A stretch of DNA of 64,000 nucleotides from Euglena gracilis. Its lineage: Eukaryota; Euglenida; Euglenophyceae; Euglenales. The translations under genes were made by a program, and so were the position numbers. Below the pieces are notes generated by a model that worked only from the letters and a program-made list of their open reading frames with translations, had not been told where the DNA came from and did not search any database. Below are positions 1-12,120 of the stretch, one piece after another (position 1 is the stretch's first letter; each line of letters begins with the position of its first letter). The stretch is taken from NCBI GenBank assembly GCA_039621445.1, contig CP154956.1, positions 8,555,443-8,619,442 of the forward strand, written 5' to 3'.

Positions 1-60
1 TCTCGGGCCCAACCCCCCGGGGGGGAGGGGTCACACAGATGTTAAATGAATCTATGGTCG
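1..60. repeat. Fragment of a fold-back element end
   Basis: A C-run/G-run palindrome is followed by TCACAC, GTTAAAT and TCTATGGT. The same words occur in the same order and spacing at 20903-20945, so this is probably the end of one member of the fold-back family described at 15.0-20.6 kb, cut by the window edge. No gene is visible. Confidence 0.4.
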
Positions 61-957
61 TGACCCCCCAAAAAAGAAGCCGCATTCATTCAGGCACTTG
101 TTCTAAATCCCGAGGGGGGCTACTAAAAGGGACAGTTGTTTCCATTTCCATTCAGGACGAAGCTTTTTACTGCGTGAAGATTAAGGGAATAAATGGAACA
201 CTGAGCCAAGGGGAGCCCAGAGAAGGGGGCAGAATGGACGATTCGGCAGTGGAGACCGCAGCAAGAGGGGCTCTGAGGGACGCCACATTTCTGATGGGCA
301 GCGTCTGCGTCATACCAGAAGGATGCTAACCTTCCACCTCCCTTGAAGTTTTGGTAGGGGAGGAATGGATGCCATGCACGCACTGCCCGAATGTGGGCGG
401 TGGGAAAACAAGGGTGCAAAATGATACAGAATAACACAGGTTCTGAGAGCCTTTGGAAAGACTTTGGAAGTTTTTGACCAGAAGCTCGTGCAAAAAGGTC
501 CTGAGGTGCTGAAACAAGGGGAAATTGATATCCGAAATTTTACTTTCATGGGCTGCTGTGAGCGATGGGAGGCATCAGGTTGAGTCCCCCTCCCCCCAGA
601 CACCCCCTAGCAAGCCAACAGAATACAGAGCTAACACACAACAGAACACAGACCGAACATACAACAGAACATATGACTTGTACACTTTGTCTCAAATTGC
701 GGAACTCCCGAACTCTGAGCCTAAAAACTCGCGGGATGGGGTTGGGCTCAAAAAAGAACAGCGGAAACAAACGGTCTGGCAAACGCAGCGCCGGCCGTTG
801 CAAACACGAGGCAGGCCCCTTCAAGCGGGCCGGAGGGCTGGGGTGGGTGGGGCGCCCCAAAGGGGAACTCCGGCACCGCCCGGCCAGTGGGCCGCCGGTT
901 CTCAGGGAGGGCAAAAGGGGGGAGGGAGCCGGGGCCCCATGGGGTGGAGGACGGGTT
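61..957. other. No gene seen
   Basis: Mixed-composition sequence with stop-broken frames. The overlapping open frames on both strands have no recognisable motif and no module of the minus-strand domain family. From about 790 to 950 it becomes GC-rich and leads into the TG-rich array. Confidence 0.5.
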
Positions 958-1083
958 TGCGCGCGCGTGCGTGCGTGTATGTGTATGTGTATGTGTTTGT
1001 GCATGCGCGTGTGTGCATGCGTATGTGCGCGCGTGCGTGCGTGCATGTGTGTGTGTGTGTGCATGCGCGCGTGCGCATATGTT
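958..1083. repeat. Alternating (TG)/(CG)/(TGTA) microsatellite
   Basis: Purine-pyrimidine alternation throughout, with GCGCGCGTGCG, TGTATG and TGTGTG words. It is followed by a poly-C run and by several imperfect copies of a C-rich/AAGTTATT motif to about 1310. Open frames through it are composition artefacts. Confidence 0.85.
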
Positions 1084-4000
1084 TGTGCTACCCCCCCCCC
1101 CCAAAATAACCTGGCAGGGTGTCAGGTTATTGGAACCAACTTTTGGCCCTGCCCCCCCCCCCGCCAGGTTATTTGGGCCCTTTTTTAAGCACCATAAAAT
1201 AATTTTGCCTGAAAAGGGGGTGCCAAGTTACTGGAACCATTTTTTTTGCCCCTCCCCCGCCAAGTTATTCGGTCCCCGTCAGGAGCAAGGGCCCCGCCAG
1301 ATTATTTGGGGGGGGGTTCACTGCACCAGTCTGTGTGCAATCAGGTGGAACTAGATTGGAACCCAGACGGGGGTTGACAGTGAGCCCAGGAGGGGGTTAA
1401 TACCCCCCGGGCAATCCAAAACATCCTTCAAAATCGCATCCCAGCGCCCCCCCCCCCTTTACAAAGGCATTCAAAAGTGAAACTGTTCACCAGAGTGAGT
1501 TGGAACAGCAGGGGGAAGAATATTCATTATACTAAGGTACATTCTACCTTAGGGGGGCCAGGTTTGCATGTTGAGAATTTCTGCGGCCATGGACAAAAGG
1601 CCTAGGGCCAACTATAGGGGGGCCAAGTTTGCATATAAGGAGGAGGGGGGGCAAATGCCGGGGGGGGGTAGTCCATAGATTCCAAAGGTCGCATTGAACA
1701 CATAAGGAATACTGCTGGCCTCCCCCCCCCAAAATTAGTTTCAATATGTCACCAAAAATTCTTGATATTTTGGCTGAGGACATATCACTCAATTTTTGAA
1801 GCATTGCCAAGTCTGTCCCCCTACCCCTGTGGTGCCTGTGGTGGTGGGGGGGGGGGAGGTCCTGACTGGGGGGGGGTGGACCACCAGGCGAGCAGAGATG
1901 GTTAAACATTCCAACTTGAGAGTCCAAAGTATCGCGCCTCAAACGTTTGTGGCCCTCCCAGCCGTCCCAAAATTTTTTTTTGCCACCCGTTCTCTCACTT
2001 GGAAGATGCACGCCGACCCAACGTCCTCAGGGGATGAAAACAGGGTGGCCTGCCAGCTCCGCACTAGCCCATTGGCGGACTTGAGCGAGGGGCACCCAGA
2101 AGACCTGCGGGAACTACCAAAACCACTGCAGCAGACATTTCTCTGCGCAGACGGTTGCTGAATGTATCCGAATGCCACAGAGTCTGGCTTGTTTTATTCT
2201 CTTTCACCAGCCTGAGCAACACGTTGCTTAAACTTGCTGTTCAGCCAATTGCCCAGGTTGCTGCAATTTGAACAGAAACGGTCAACAGAAATGTATGTTT
2301 TATGCACCAATAATGAAAGTGGCATGATGAAGAAGAATGATGTCTCAACGTATTAAGGGAAGCTTCAATTTTGGGTTTACTTAATTTGGAGGGCTGCTTC
2401 AACTCGGGGGAGTTGCCACTGGGAAGTTGTCAGTTTTTGGGTCTTTCTGATTGTCACGGAGGCCAAGTTGGCGAGGACAGGTCTGTTGGCCAAAACCTGA
2501 GGGGGGGGCAGTGAGGGATGTTCCCTTATCTGTATTTTTGGCAAGCCAAAATTGTATCTGTAGTTATCTGTAGTTATCCCCTTGAGGGTCGAGACAAGAC
2601 CCACCTTCCCTCCCACCCCCTGTGGGTCACCAAACTTCAAAACCACCCAAATTGCAGTTTTCCAGTTTTTTTTTTTCGGGCAAAAACTCCGAGCAGAAAA
2701 TTATAGAAAATACATATATATGTGCAGAAATATGGACAAAAACCTTTTTTTTTTGTTCCCCGAGTTGGCCTGGCTTTTTGCCAAGATTTTGCAATTTCAC
2801 TTTTTCCTCGGTTGGTGCCAGTCCAAAGTTTTCAGGCTTTTTGGGGTGCTTCAGGGCATTTTGAGGCATTTTGGCCAAAAAATTAAGACAGGTTTGGAAG
2901 GCATTTTCAGGATTTTTAAGGCGCTGTAAAAAATAATAATGCTTGCCAGCACAGAATCAGGAGTACTGGCTTGGCCATAGGTCATCTCAAAGGTGGTTGG
3001 TTCAGGGGGCCAACGTTGGGGCCAATCCTTTGTTCAGCAATTTGTGCCAAAAAAAAACAGAACAAAACCTCCCTCTGGGGGTACCCCCGGACACCAACCT
3101 TCTAACAACATTTGTCGCAGTGGCCGGAAACACTTCACCCACTCTCAAACACCCCTCTTGCGCGTTGGCGATTGGGGGGCTAACTAAAGGTCCTCCTCCA
3201 TCTACCCATGTCCCTGCAAAAAGCCCTGGGTCTCCAACCGACAAAAACTTTTGAAGTCGGTTGCTGAACACCTCCTGGGTAACCATCCCCACCTGAACCC
3301 TAGAAATGCTCCTCACAGGTTCCTTCTTTTTTATCTGGGTCTGTGAAGTTTTCTGTCCATGAACTTTTTTTCATCCATCGAATGCAACAAAAAGGCCGAA
3401 AATGCAGGTAGTTTCAACAAGTTTCAAATTGTAGGAGTTGATTATTCTTTTAAAAAAGAATGCTAATTCACACATGATAATTGAAATAAACTCACACCAC
3501 GCCATCTGTGGGGGGGAGCTGTTTGGTTTGGTTGGCATAAAATTTAGAGGATTATTTGGATTTTGGTGAAAGCCAGCAAAGAGGCCCACCCATCCTGGGT
3601 TCTGAACTTCCTCAAAAAGAAATACATATTTGAACAAAAACCCCAGAAAAAACTCCAGTTCTTCTGCCGCATCCCGTCCTCCAGTGGACCGTGAACGGTG
3701 AAAATCAAGCTTCAGCAACGGTATACTCCAGATCGCTGGGTCAGAACAGCGAGAGTTTTGGAGCCAATGGCCTCCGGATGGAGGAAAAAATAGGAAATCC
3801 GATGATGATGGGCGGGATGGGCGTGCAGGGCATGGGCAATGTTGTGACCACCCATTTGTGACCCACCGAGGGGAGACTGCAATAGCCAACTGAATACACT
3901 GGACTATTTTAAAAGGGGGGAATGCAGCATCACATGAAAAACCTCTCTTTGCAGGCGAGAAAGTGGAGAATATGAATTCTTTTTGGATCCAATTGGAAAT

Positions 4001-5602
4001 CTTCATGGACAAGGTGGCTCTAAGAAAAGATCCAAGCAGCATGTGCATGGGGAAAGTGACTGAATTGTGATGATTTTGGACTTTGTCAAGCCCAATCCTT
4101 GATAATTGCAAACCTTCAATCTTGTGTTCAAAATGGCATCAACTTGGGAAAATTTTCTTGAAAAAACTCAAATCCATGTGCACGGCAGGAAAGCTGTTGG
4201 CTTGCTGGCAGCCACACCCCCAACCCAGCAACAATCAGGGCCATGATGGTGGGTGTCGGGTCAGACAGGGTCACAAAGAGAGCCGAGCAGATGGAACCGA
4301 AGCTGTGCTGTGATGGTGGCCAGGCTGCCTTTCTCGAAGGTTAGGGTCCCGTTGACACTCGAAGGGCTCGAAGGGGGAGGGAAAAGATGAGGAAAAGACA
4401 ACAAAAAGCCCCCCCCCCCAAATAAGACTGCCAAAACGCAGTCTCCCCCCCTATATTAGCCCCCTGTTTGATTCTCAGCAAAATTCCCAAAAAAAGACCT
4501 CCCCCTAAACCTGTTAAAATGATCCAAAAATGGGTGATTCCCAAATTTACCTTTTCACCCGTTTTAACATGGTAAAAATGGCATTTTTGAGGGAATTTTT
4601 GTGATATTGTGAAATATCCTGCTTTTCTGGAACAATTTTTGAGTTTCCCTGCAGAGGGTTTTTCTGGCCGAAACTTTCAGCAAAAATCCAAAAGAAGACC
4701 CCCTCAAAATAGGACCCCCTTGGGTTTCTCAACAATTGACCCAAGAGGCACCCGGGTCTGATTCTGGTGGGAGAGGAGAAGACCCCCAAAAAGGCAGCTC
4801 TTGGGGGCTGGAGGGGATGCAAAATTGCAACTTCATGAATTTTGGACGTTTGGAATCATGGTTATCATACATTTTTTTCTAATGTATGATATTTGGGGGG
4901 GGGTCAGCCTGGGGTTGGAAATGAGGGCTGGACGGACATGGCTGACTTGGACAATGGATAAGGCTGAGATAGATATGGCTTACGGACTCATATGGCTGAC
5001 TTGGACAACTACCCCCTCCCCCAATATCACACATCTTTTTTATATAAATAATAGTCACGGCCAGTTACCCCCCCCCCAGGACCCCCAAGACTCCCCACCC
5101 AGCACCTAGGACTCCCTCGGAGGCAGAACCCCAGGCACCTTTGGTGCCCGCACCAGGGGGTTGGCGGGTAATGGCCCCCCTGGTCTTCAATGATATCAGT
5201 ATTTGGGGGGAATCTTACTTCCTTCGGCTCTTTCACCTCACAACCTCCACACTTTTATTGGCTGGTGTGGGATGTTGTTTTTTGTGCCTCTCTTGTTGGG
5301 CTGCTTATCTCAGCATCTACAGTTTGATTGGTCTCTGCAAGGGTTCCAAAACGCCACCCCATAAGGTGGGTGTATTTCAGAACCCCCCCTGGCGGGCTAG
5401 GGTAGGGTGGGGTCCAGCTTACCAGAAATTCCCTGCCCTGAGCAGATTGCACACACCCAAAAGCCATCCTGGAGCATCTTGAAGCACTACATCCTCAGGT
5501 GTTTCAACAGAACTCCCGCGGTGTTCAGCCAGCCAGCACCTTTTTTTCAAGCCAGCACGTTCCAGTTGGGCTACCTACCCCCCCCCCTGAGAAACTGTCA
5601 CC
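1084..5602. other. Non-genic stretch with poly-C/G runs
   Basis: No coding island with the GC-rich composition of the exons further right. There are many homopolymer C, G, A and T runs. The longest frame, minus 3371-4111 (246 codons), has mixed composition, no recognisable domain, and sits in A/T-run-rich sequence, so I do not call it a gene. Nothing else is supportable. Confidence 0.45.
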
Positions 5603-5725
5603 TGACAGGTTGGCCAGTACCGGGGACCCTGACAACTTCCTATCATGACAGGTTGGCCGGTACCAGGGACCCTGACAGTTTCCCGGGCGGGACCCTGACA
5701 GGTTCTCGGGCATGACAGTTTCCCG
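5603..5725. repeat. Short tandem repeat, about 47-bp unit
   Basis: CTGACAGGTTGGCC, GGTACC and GGGACCCTGACA recur about two and a half times, with a shorter third copy ending in TTTCCCGGG. The unit is imperfect. It has no coding sense. Confidence 0.6.
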
Positions 5726-7355
5726 GGGGGGGGGGGGTGTAGGTACGGACCCCCCCGGTCAAGTGGAAGTAAAATTTCCGCAGCCAGCGAAGCCAGAAGC
5801 TAGGATGGAGCGGAAAAAAATTCAGCACAAAAAATCTTTGAAATGAATGGTCAAAAGGGGCCGTTTTTTCCAAAAAGGGCCGTTTTTTTGAAGTTTCTGG
5901 AAGAGGTCCCGATTTCGGCCAATTCTGATGGACACGGAGTCCTGTGAAGTCGAAAACAGACCTAAAACGGCGATTTTTTTTTCAAATTATATGAAAAAGA
6001 ACGAAATCGGAGGAAAAATACAAAAACAGGAGGAACGTGCGGACTCTCACCTGATTTCTGCTGTCGTTGGCGAGGAAAGAACGCGAAACCCCCTGCAAAA
6101 GAGGGAGAAAAGAAAAACGCAAACATGAAGCGGTAAATATCACATTCCGCTTCAAAAACTGACGATGTAAACCGGAAAGCGAACACAAGAAATCATATTT
6201 GATGTAATATGAACAAAACGAAATTTTCAAGTCTCCGCTCTAACCCTATCCCAATTGGAAGTCCCCCCCCAATAGAAGCCCCCCAAGTTTCCCACCAAAA
6301 ATTCTAATAACTTCCCTTCCCTGCAGACCAGCAGGGCGGTCCAGCACATTCGACCAGAATGGAGAGAAAGCTCGTAATGTCTGGCCGAAAACAGGTGTAT
6401 TTCAGGGGGAGACTTGATGCCTGGCATCCTTGGACCATCACCCCTCCACCCATGATGTCAAAAATCACGTCTTCCAAATTTCCGATTTCAAATTTTCAAT
6501 TGAATTCTCAATTTGAATCTTTCAATTAAGTTTTCAACCCCGTTCCTTCTCCAGACCTGCCTCAACTGCCTTTTGGCCTCGGAAAAACGTACCCAAATGT
6601 TGAATCCCCCCCCCTGGCAGTTTTTCCATGTTTTCTTTAGTCTTTCAGTTTTTTTCGCAATGTGACTGGATGATGACCCGGGTTTGCAACTTTGTTTCAG
6701 CAGACCCGTGCCGGCTGACTGGATTCTGGGGGGGCTGGGCCCCCTCCAGCTTAAGAAAACCCCTCCTGTGCTGAAAACATTATTCTTTTGACTTATAAAA
6801 ATTGAAAGAACACCCATCCGGCATGAAATCAAGACCAAAAATGAACATGCGGTCGCTGGGTTTGGTCTGGGGGGGTGCCCATTGGGGGAACCTGTATCCC
6901 ACCACTGTGTTTTGACTCGTCTGGAGGCAGTTTCACGGGACCGTCCCCATGTGCAGGGCTTTAGGGACAACCCAGGCGAAAGCGGCAAAACACGTTTTCA
7001 AGTGAAAGCACAGCTAAATGTTCCTGCAAAATGGCACAGGCAGCACAGCCCCCTGGCACTGAAAGCCAAGCCTCCGGAGTTTCTCTATTTGGCCGGGGAA
7101 GGGCTGCAATTGGGGGGGGGGGCTCCCAAGCTCTCTGCTTGATTTTCCAGCCAAACGTGTAAATGGTTCGCCTCTGTCTCCCCACGCAGCAGCACTGTGT
7201 GTCACCATCTTCACATTGCATTCCCCATCCCTCCTCCAGTCTTTTGCCTTTCCCTCTGCAGAGTTCATTGTGGGCACTCATATGGTTTGTTCGGCCAGCC
7301 ATTGGGATGGGTTGCAATGTGGAAGGTGTTCATTTTGATTGTGTGTGCATGTGTA
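5726..7355. other. No gene seen
   Basis: A/T-run-rich sequence. At 6258-6285 a C-run/AATAGAAG/C-run word matches the ends of the inverted-repeat element at 14.35-14.79 kb. The 166-codon minus frame at 6488-6988 has no recognisable motif and crosses homopolymer runs. Confidence 0.4.
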
Positions 7356-7665
7356 GGGCGGTCTTTGAGGGACGGGAAAGGTTTTTTTTCCCGTACGAAC
7401 CGCCCTCCCCTTTGGGCCAAAGGGCCGACCAAGGGCCAGGACAGGGCTTGAACGATGGGTCGAAAACCAAAATAGTTGAAAATGCGTTGTTTTTTTTTTG
7501 ATGTTTTGGCAAAGGTTGCCAAAAAATCAAAATTTCCCCCCAATGCCTGTCCCAGAATGTCCACTTATTTTTTGCTGAAAAATGCGGAACGTTTGTCCAT
7601 TTTTCTTTGCGGGTTTTTTAGTTGAACGTGCCGGGTGCATTTTTTTATTTTCTTGAGGACCGCCC
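7356..7665. mobile_element. Candidate MITE with GGGCGGTC termini
   Basis: The left end reads GGGCGGTCTTTGAGG and the right end CTTGAGGACCGCCC, an inverted pair with few mismatches. TGTGCAT lies directly after the right end and five bases before the left end, so the target duplication is uncertain. Words near the ends (GGCGGTCCTTGA, CGACCC..GTTCGA) recur at 51.1-51.26, 52.82-52.95 and 55.63-55.81 kb, suggesting a dispersed non-coding family. Confidence 0.45.
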
Positions 7666-7677
7666 TGTGCATAATGT

Positions 7678-7678
<1 letters not shown>

Positions 7679-7743
<65 letters not shown>

Positions 7744-7760
7744 GGTGGGTGGGTGGGTGG
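7679..7760. repeat. (TG)n followed by (GGGT)n microsatellite
   Basis: About 27 TG units run into six to seven GGGT units. It starts 14 bases after the candidate MITE end at 7665. Confidence 0.95.
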
Positions 7761-8632
7761 GGCCAAAAATGGCCCTTTTGAGGGGTTTCGGGTTTTTACC
7801 TCCAAACTTTGGCTAAAAAAGGTCCAACCCAGCTGGATTTGGGCTTTTTCACCTGTTTTTTTGGGCACCAGCCAGGTCCAGCCCCCGGCAGGCGCAATTT
7901 TGCCCGCGGCGGGCGTGCGCGAAACGCAGCAGTTACCGCCCGGGAGGCGCAAAATAGCACTTTGGCAACAGACGCCCCCAAAAACGTCGTTTTTCGGTCG
8001 TTTTCGGCCGAAATCGGCCACGCCAGCGCCGGCACAGCCAGTCGGACCTCCCCCGGACCCCCAACCCCCTCCCCCAGACCAACAACCTCCAGCCAGTACC
8101 TTTTTCCAGCACACAACAAATGCAAGACAACAATGCCATCCCCCACTTGACGGATGGAAACGGTTGCTGTGAAAAATTGGGAGACTTTGTGGTGGTTTGA
8201 CGGTTGAACAACTACTCATGTGTGTATTTGTGTGGAAAAAAACTTCTGAAAAAGTAGCTGGACGGGGACACCCACTTGGGCAGCCAGGGCAAAGAAAAAA
8301 TGGAAACGGATGGAGCAGTGGAGACCAACACAAATCAGCTGCGACTGCAGAGGGCCGGTGGGGGCGAGGTGGAGCAGCAATGCTGCTGTGATAAAGTTTG
8401 AAAAAAAGTAAAAACCTGAGAAACCGCACTCTGGCCAACGGTGGTGCTTATTTGGAGATCAGAAACAAAATGAAAACAACGGAGGTTTGCCACGAACGAT
8501 GAGGATGAAATCCGTGCCACCGCGTTCTGTGCTTCAATCAGCCGGCTGGAAACCCAACCGTGCCCTGTCCTGCCAGCCCCCTGGGCACCGCCGTCACAGA
8601 CACGAGGGCGGGCCAGGACGGCAGTGGCGACG
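7761..8632. other. GC-rich stretch, no gene assigned
   Basis: The minus strand is open for 303 codons across this region, but much of that frame is the (TG)n array read backwards and the rest is Pro/Gly-rich without a domain. A GC-rich block near 8550-8640 resembles an exon edge but shows no splice-consistent module. Confidence 0.35.
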
Positions 8633-8640
8633 GCGGGGGG

Positions 8641-8875
8641 CAGGGGTTTTTTTTTAAGACCAGGGGGTGGGTCCCGGGGGACCCACCGACTTTCCCCCGA
8701 AAACGGCTGAAAATCGCGAAAAATGCTAAAAATAGCACCTTTTCAAAAATTTTCGGCACCTTCGCTGCCGAAAAGTATCCCCCCTTGGGGGGACCCCCCA
8801 GGGGGGGGGGGGCTCGAACGGCCCCCCCCCCCCCCCCCCCCCCCCCCGGGGTTCCAAGACTGAAAAAAACCCCTG
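8641..8875. mobile_element. hAT-like MITE (family 2), full copy
   Basis: Ends are inverted: CAGGGGTTTTTTTTTAAGAC on the left and AAGACTGAAAAAAACCCCTG on the right. The 8-bp word GCGGGGGG flanks it on both sides (8633-8640 and 8876-8883), as expected of a target duplication. CAGGG-type ends with 8-bp duplications are typical of hAT elements. The interior has an A/T-rich block (AAAATAGCACCTTTTCAAAA) and a hairpin near CGGCACC..GCTGCCG. It is non-coding. Relatives start near 36979 and 43970. Confidence 0.7.
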
Positions 8876-8883
8876 GCGGGGGG

Positions 8884-10389
8884 GAATGTCGAGCCAACAG
8901 CGGCGGGTGGAGGGGGTGCCGGCTGTGAGACATATTTCTCTTATGGATGGGCCGCAGGGCTGCTTTGCTCCGACTCTGTAAAACAAGACCCCCGGAGCTG
9001 GAGCCAAGCCCATATAGGAAGTCAAGGAATGTGGGCGTGTGGGCACAGTTGGAGCAAGACGCTTTTGAGAAACTGGATGCTCATCCACCCCAAACGTGAG
9101 CACGTGCGCTTATGCATGAGCGTGTGCCTGTGGGATAAAGAACTAATCGATACATTGTGATCATAACCTGCAAAAAAAAAGACCCCTATGTCAAAAAGAC
9201 CCAATGTCAGGAACAAGCATTGATGAAATTGCTGATACTTTGGCATTTTGAGAAATTGCGCTAAATATCGCTTTAAACCAATTCACACATGGTGTAAAAC
9301 ACCGAGGGAAAAATTTGGTCGCTCTTGGGAACCCAAAAAATGATGCTTTTTCTACCGAAAAATAAACACTGGCACTGGGTCTTATTTCTGGGTGGGTTAT
9401 GCCAATACTGTGCTCTTTTTGTGTGTTCAACCAATATATCCCCCCTTACTTGGCAACAAATCTCCTTTTGGCTCAACTCCTCCGATTATCCCCCTTATGC
9501 AACCTTCGGTATCTCCTTCTGGGTCTAATGATAACCTGATTTCCCAATGGTTTTGGCCGAGCGTTCTATGTTTGTGGCTAATGTTTTAATGCTTTCTGCA
9601 GCCAGCAAGCCGGAGGCTTTCAGCAACCAGCCCGAGGAAAGAAAAAAAAACAGCGCCCCCCACCTAATTCAGCAACTAATAAATGCATGAACGATGGTCA
9701 AAATGCTCCACCGCAAAAAGCCTGGCCAAACATCCATGGAAAATGACGCCACTGTGGACGAGCATCCCCCCACAGGCAACCGGAGAACGCCACACTGGGA
9801 AAATGGAACCACAGTTCGAGCAACAGCAGCCCAGCCCTGCACAGTGAGGCAGGAGTGACCGGCAGGGTGGCTCACTGCGGGGGTTGGCGCAGCAGGATCA
9901 ATCCGGCCTCAATCACGAACTGATCGGACAGTGGGCCGTGCCAGCCGACCAGGGGGGGGGGACAGTGTTGTCGTTCACCCCTAATGCAAACAGTTTAATA
10001 CAAAACTTCATTTGGCACGCGCCGAAGTGGAGAATGCAACCCAGCCAAAGGCGATTCAACTCATATTGTGTGTGGCAGGATTATGCTGAGCCACAACAAA
10101 ATGAAAAGAAAACAACAGCGCGATGAACGTTTTTTCTCTGTCATCTGCCATTTAATGTGCCTGCACTTTGATGTTTCGCTCCTTGGCTGGGGAACATGGC
10201 GGGTCTTCGCCGACTGACATGCTACCTGATTTCGCATGCTGGTCCTTCATGGTTCGCTGGAATTATTCTCAGCCCCCACCTTTCCTCGCCAACGATGTGT
10301 ATTCCGGCTGGTTGTCCCACCGAAACCGGACTTAGCTTCCAATCCAGCCCCCCCCCCCCCCTCCAATGAGTGCAGCCACATGGGCCTGG
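8884..10389. other. No gene seen
   Basis: Mixed sequence. A GC-rich block at 8884-8935 on the minus strand follows an acceptor-like TCTCACAG and, read with 8540-8632 after removal of the MITE, stays open and ends near LVSVTAVP, faintly like a B-half module. This is too weak to annotate as an exon. Confidence 0.35.
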
Positions 10390-10545
10390 CCCAGCCAGCA
10401 TGCTGGGCTGCGAAGGTCTCCAGTTCCCCGAGGTGGCGGTACCGCCGGTCCCAGTCCAGGGTGGCGGCCACCTCTGTGAGCTGCATGCACCATGCCGGGG
10501 GTCTGTGCTCCAGCAGGCCCGGGGGCAGGGACCTGGGTCTGTTGT
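10390..10545 (-). CDS. Winged-helix-like module, A-end plus B in one exon
   Basis: The leftmost recognisable module. The minus strand reads QLTEVAATLDWDRRYRHLGE followed by LETFAAQHAGW, matching LDWDxxxxxLGxLxxF of the family, with A-end and B in a single exon as at 44.2 and 12.05 kb. The B tail is atypical: after HAGW it continues ARPMWLHS rather than F-E-V-R. Exon edges were not fixed because no clear acceptor precedes it. It is GC-rich and abuts the pentanucleotide array on its upstream side. It could be an exon of the long minus-strand gene or a pseudo-exon. Confidence 0.45.
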
Positions 10546-10893
10546 GGTGTGGCATAATGTGGTGTGGTGTGGCGTGGTGTGGCATGGTGTGGTATGGTGT
10601 GGTGTGGTGTGGTGTGGTGTGGTGTGGTGTGGTGTGGTGTGGTGTGGTGGGGTGGGGTGTGGTGGGGTGTGATGTGGTGTGGTATGGTGTGGTGTGGTGT
10701 GATGTGGTGTGGTATGGTGTGGTATGGTGTGGTGTGGTGTGGCGTGGTGTGGTATGGTGTGGTGTGGTGTGGTGTGGTGTGGTGTGGTGTGGTGTGGTGT
10801 GGTGTGGTGTGGTGTGGTGTGGTGTGGTGTCGTGTGGTGCTGTGTGGTGTGGCACGGTATGGTATGGCGTGGTGGGGTGTGGTTTGGTATGGT
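10546..10893. repeat. (GGTGT)n pentanucleotide array
   Basis: About 65 units of GGTGT with interspersed GGTAT, GGCGT and GATGT variants. Open on both strands purely because of the five-base period. It lies directly upstream, in minus-strand sense, of the 10.4 kb module. Confidence 0.95.
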
Positions 10894-12000
10894 GCCCCCC
10901 CCCCAAACTGCTACCAGACAAAACAGCGAGTGCAGAGGGTAAGAGGCAGTTTCTGGGGGGGGGAGACGAGAAGACGGAGAAGGAAAACAGCGCGTTATGA
11001 CAACCACACCTGACATACCACACCAATGCCATACCTTGTTGTATCGCAATCCAAACCATGTCATTAACACAAGGATGTTCTTCGAATAAAAATGCATTTT
11101 TGTCTGGATAAAAACAATGTGAACATTGTTTCACACTTCTGGTGAAAAAAATTGCTGTTTCGTGCATTACTTGTGCACTTATTATGAAAGAGGATTCCTG
11201 TTGGAACAAACAACAAAAATCCTGACCACAAATTCAAGGGTCCCACAAACATAACAAAAACACGGAACTGCTCATTGCTCCACAGAAGCTGGTCTAAACA
11301 CCTCACTCTCAGTTCTCTCTGCGAGACCCCACCACTCCCTGGGCAGGATGGCTCGGTAGGCAGCGGTAGCGGAGGGGAGGGGACCAAGAGGCTGTTGTGA
11401 TTGCAGCAGAGGCAGCCTCGCTTGGGTCAAACAATTGAACGTAACACTCTGGCATGCAGTCCGGACAAAGATGATGGGAAACAAAAATGACGCGAAAAAA
11501 ACATGGGAAATATTGGGCGGTTTCCCATCATTTTGGTTCCCATCATTTTGTCCGGACTGTGCGGGGCATGCGCTTCCTTGCTCGACGGCCACTGCATATG
11601 GGAGCACTTGGGGTTGTTTTCAACCACCTCGAAGAGGGACGCTTTGTTTGGGCGGCGGAAATCCCCCTCTACAATTGAGCTGGTGAATGAGTGGAAATGC
11701 GAGCGAGTGAGGGAGGGGGGGGGAGAGGGTGTACGGAATCACTCCCCGATGCCCAATGGTCACGAACCTCCTGGTCTGTGTGCTAAAAAAAATACAAAAA
11801 TAAAAAACCCGAAAGGCGAGCTTGATCAGGGGGGGGGGTGCACATGAGCTGGTATAAAAAAAAGCACTTCAAAAAGTTCCATAAAAACTGTGGCAAAAAG
11901 CAAAGACAAAATAACTGCCAACAATTGCACTTTGCGTGATCCCCTGTCCCGGCAGGGGTTTGGAAAACTGTGCGGGCTGGGCAGGAGGTAATCACCGCAC
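10894..12000. other. Intron-like stretch, no gene seen
   Basis: Unique sequence with a C-run at its left end. At 11510-11553 CATCATTTTGG(T)TCCC is duplicated, and ATGATGGGAAACAAAAATGA at 11471 is its partial reverse, so a small hairpin can form. No module or RNA gene is recognised. Confidence 0.4.
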
Positions 12001-12120
12001 CGGGTGAACATGGAGGAGTGCTGCGCGATGAAGTCGTTGAGGGAGCCAAGGTGCCGGTACCGGTCCCCCCATTGCAGCACCTCCGCCAACGCTTGGGTGG
12101 AGGCGTCAGAGCCCCATGTG
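12001..12120 (-). CDS. Winged-helix-like module, A-end plus B exon
   Basis: An acceptor TCTTACAG precedes the exon. It reads TQALAEVLQWGDRYRHLGSL then NDFIAQHSSMF, matching the W-D-x-R-Y-x-x-L-G-x-L-x-x-F core; here Asp after Trp is Gly. A possible donor CACCCG|GTGCGG lies after MFT, but the frame also stays open through RCGDYLLP, which would complete the B strand, so the exon may be longer. The nearest upstream A exon is at 13.1 kb; the phases I could assign do not match, so that pairing is unproven. Confidence 0.5.

Noticed and set aside
1939-2178. Plus-strand SPLADLSEGHPEDLREL as a module
   Set aside because: Wrong strand for the series, and it lacks the Trp-Phe core and the final strand.
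3371-4111. 246-codon minus frame as a gene
   Set aside because: No domain, no splice or start context, and homopolymer-rich sequence. I cannot support it.
10222-11209. 291- and 320-codon minus frames
   Set aside because: Mostly the (GGTGT)n array; only the last part at 10390-10545 has module sequence.
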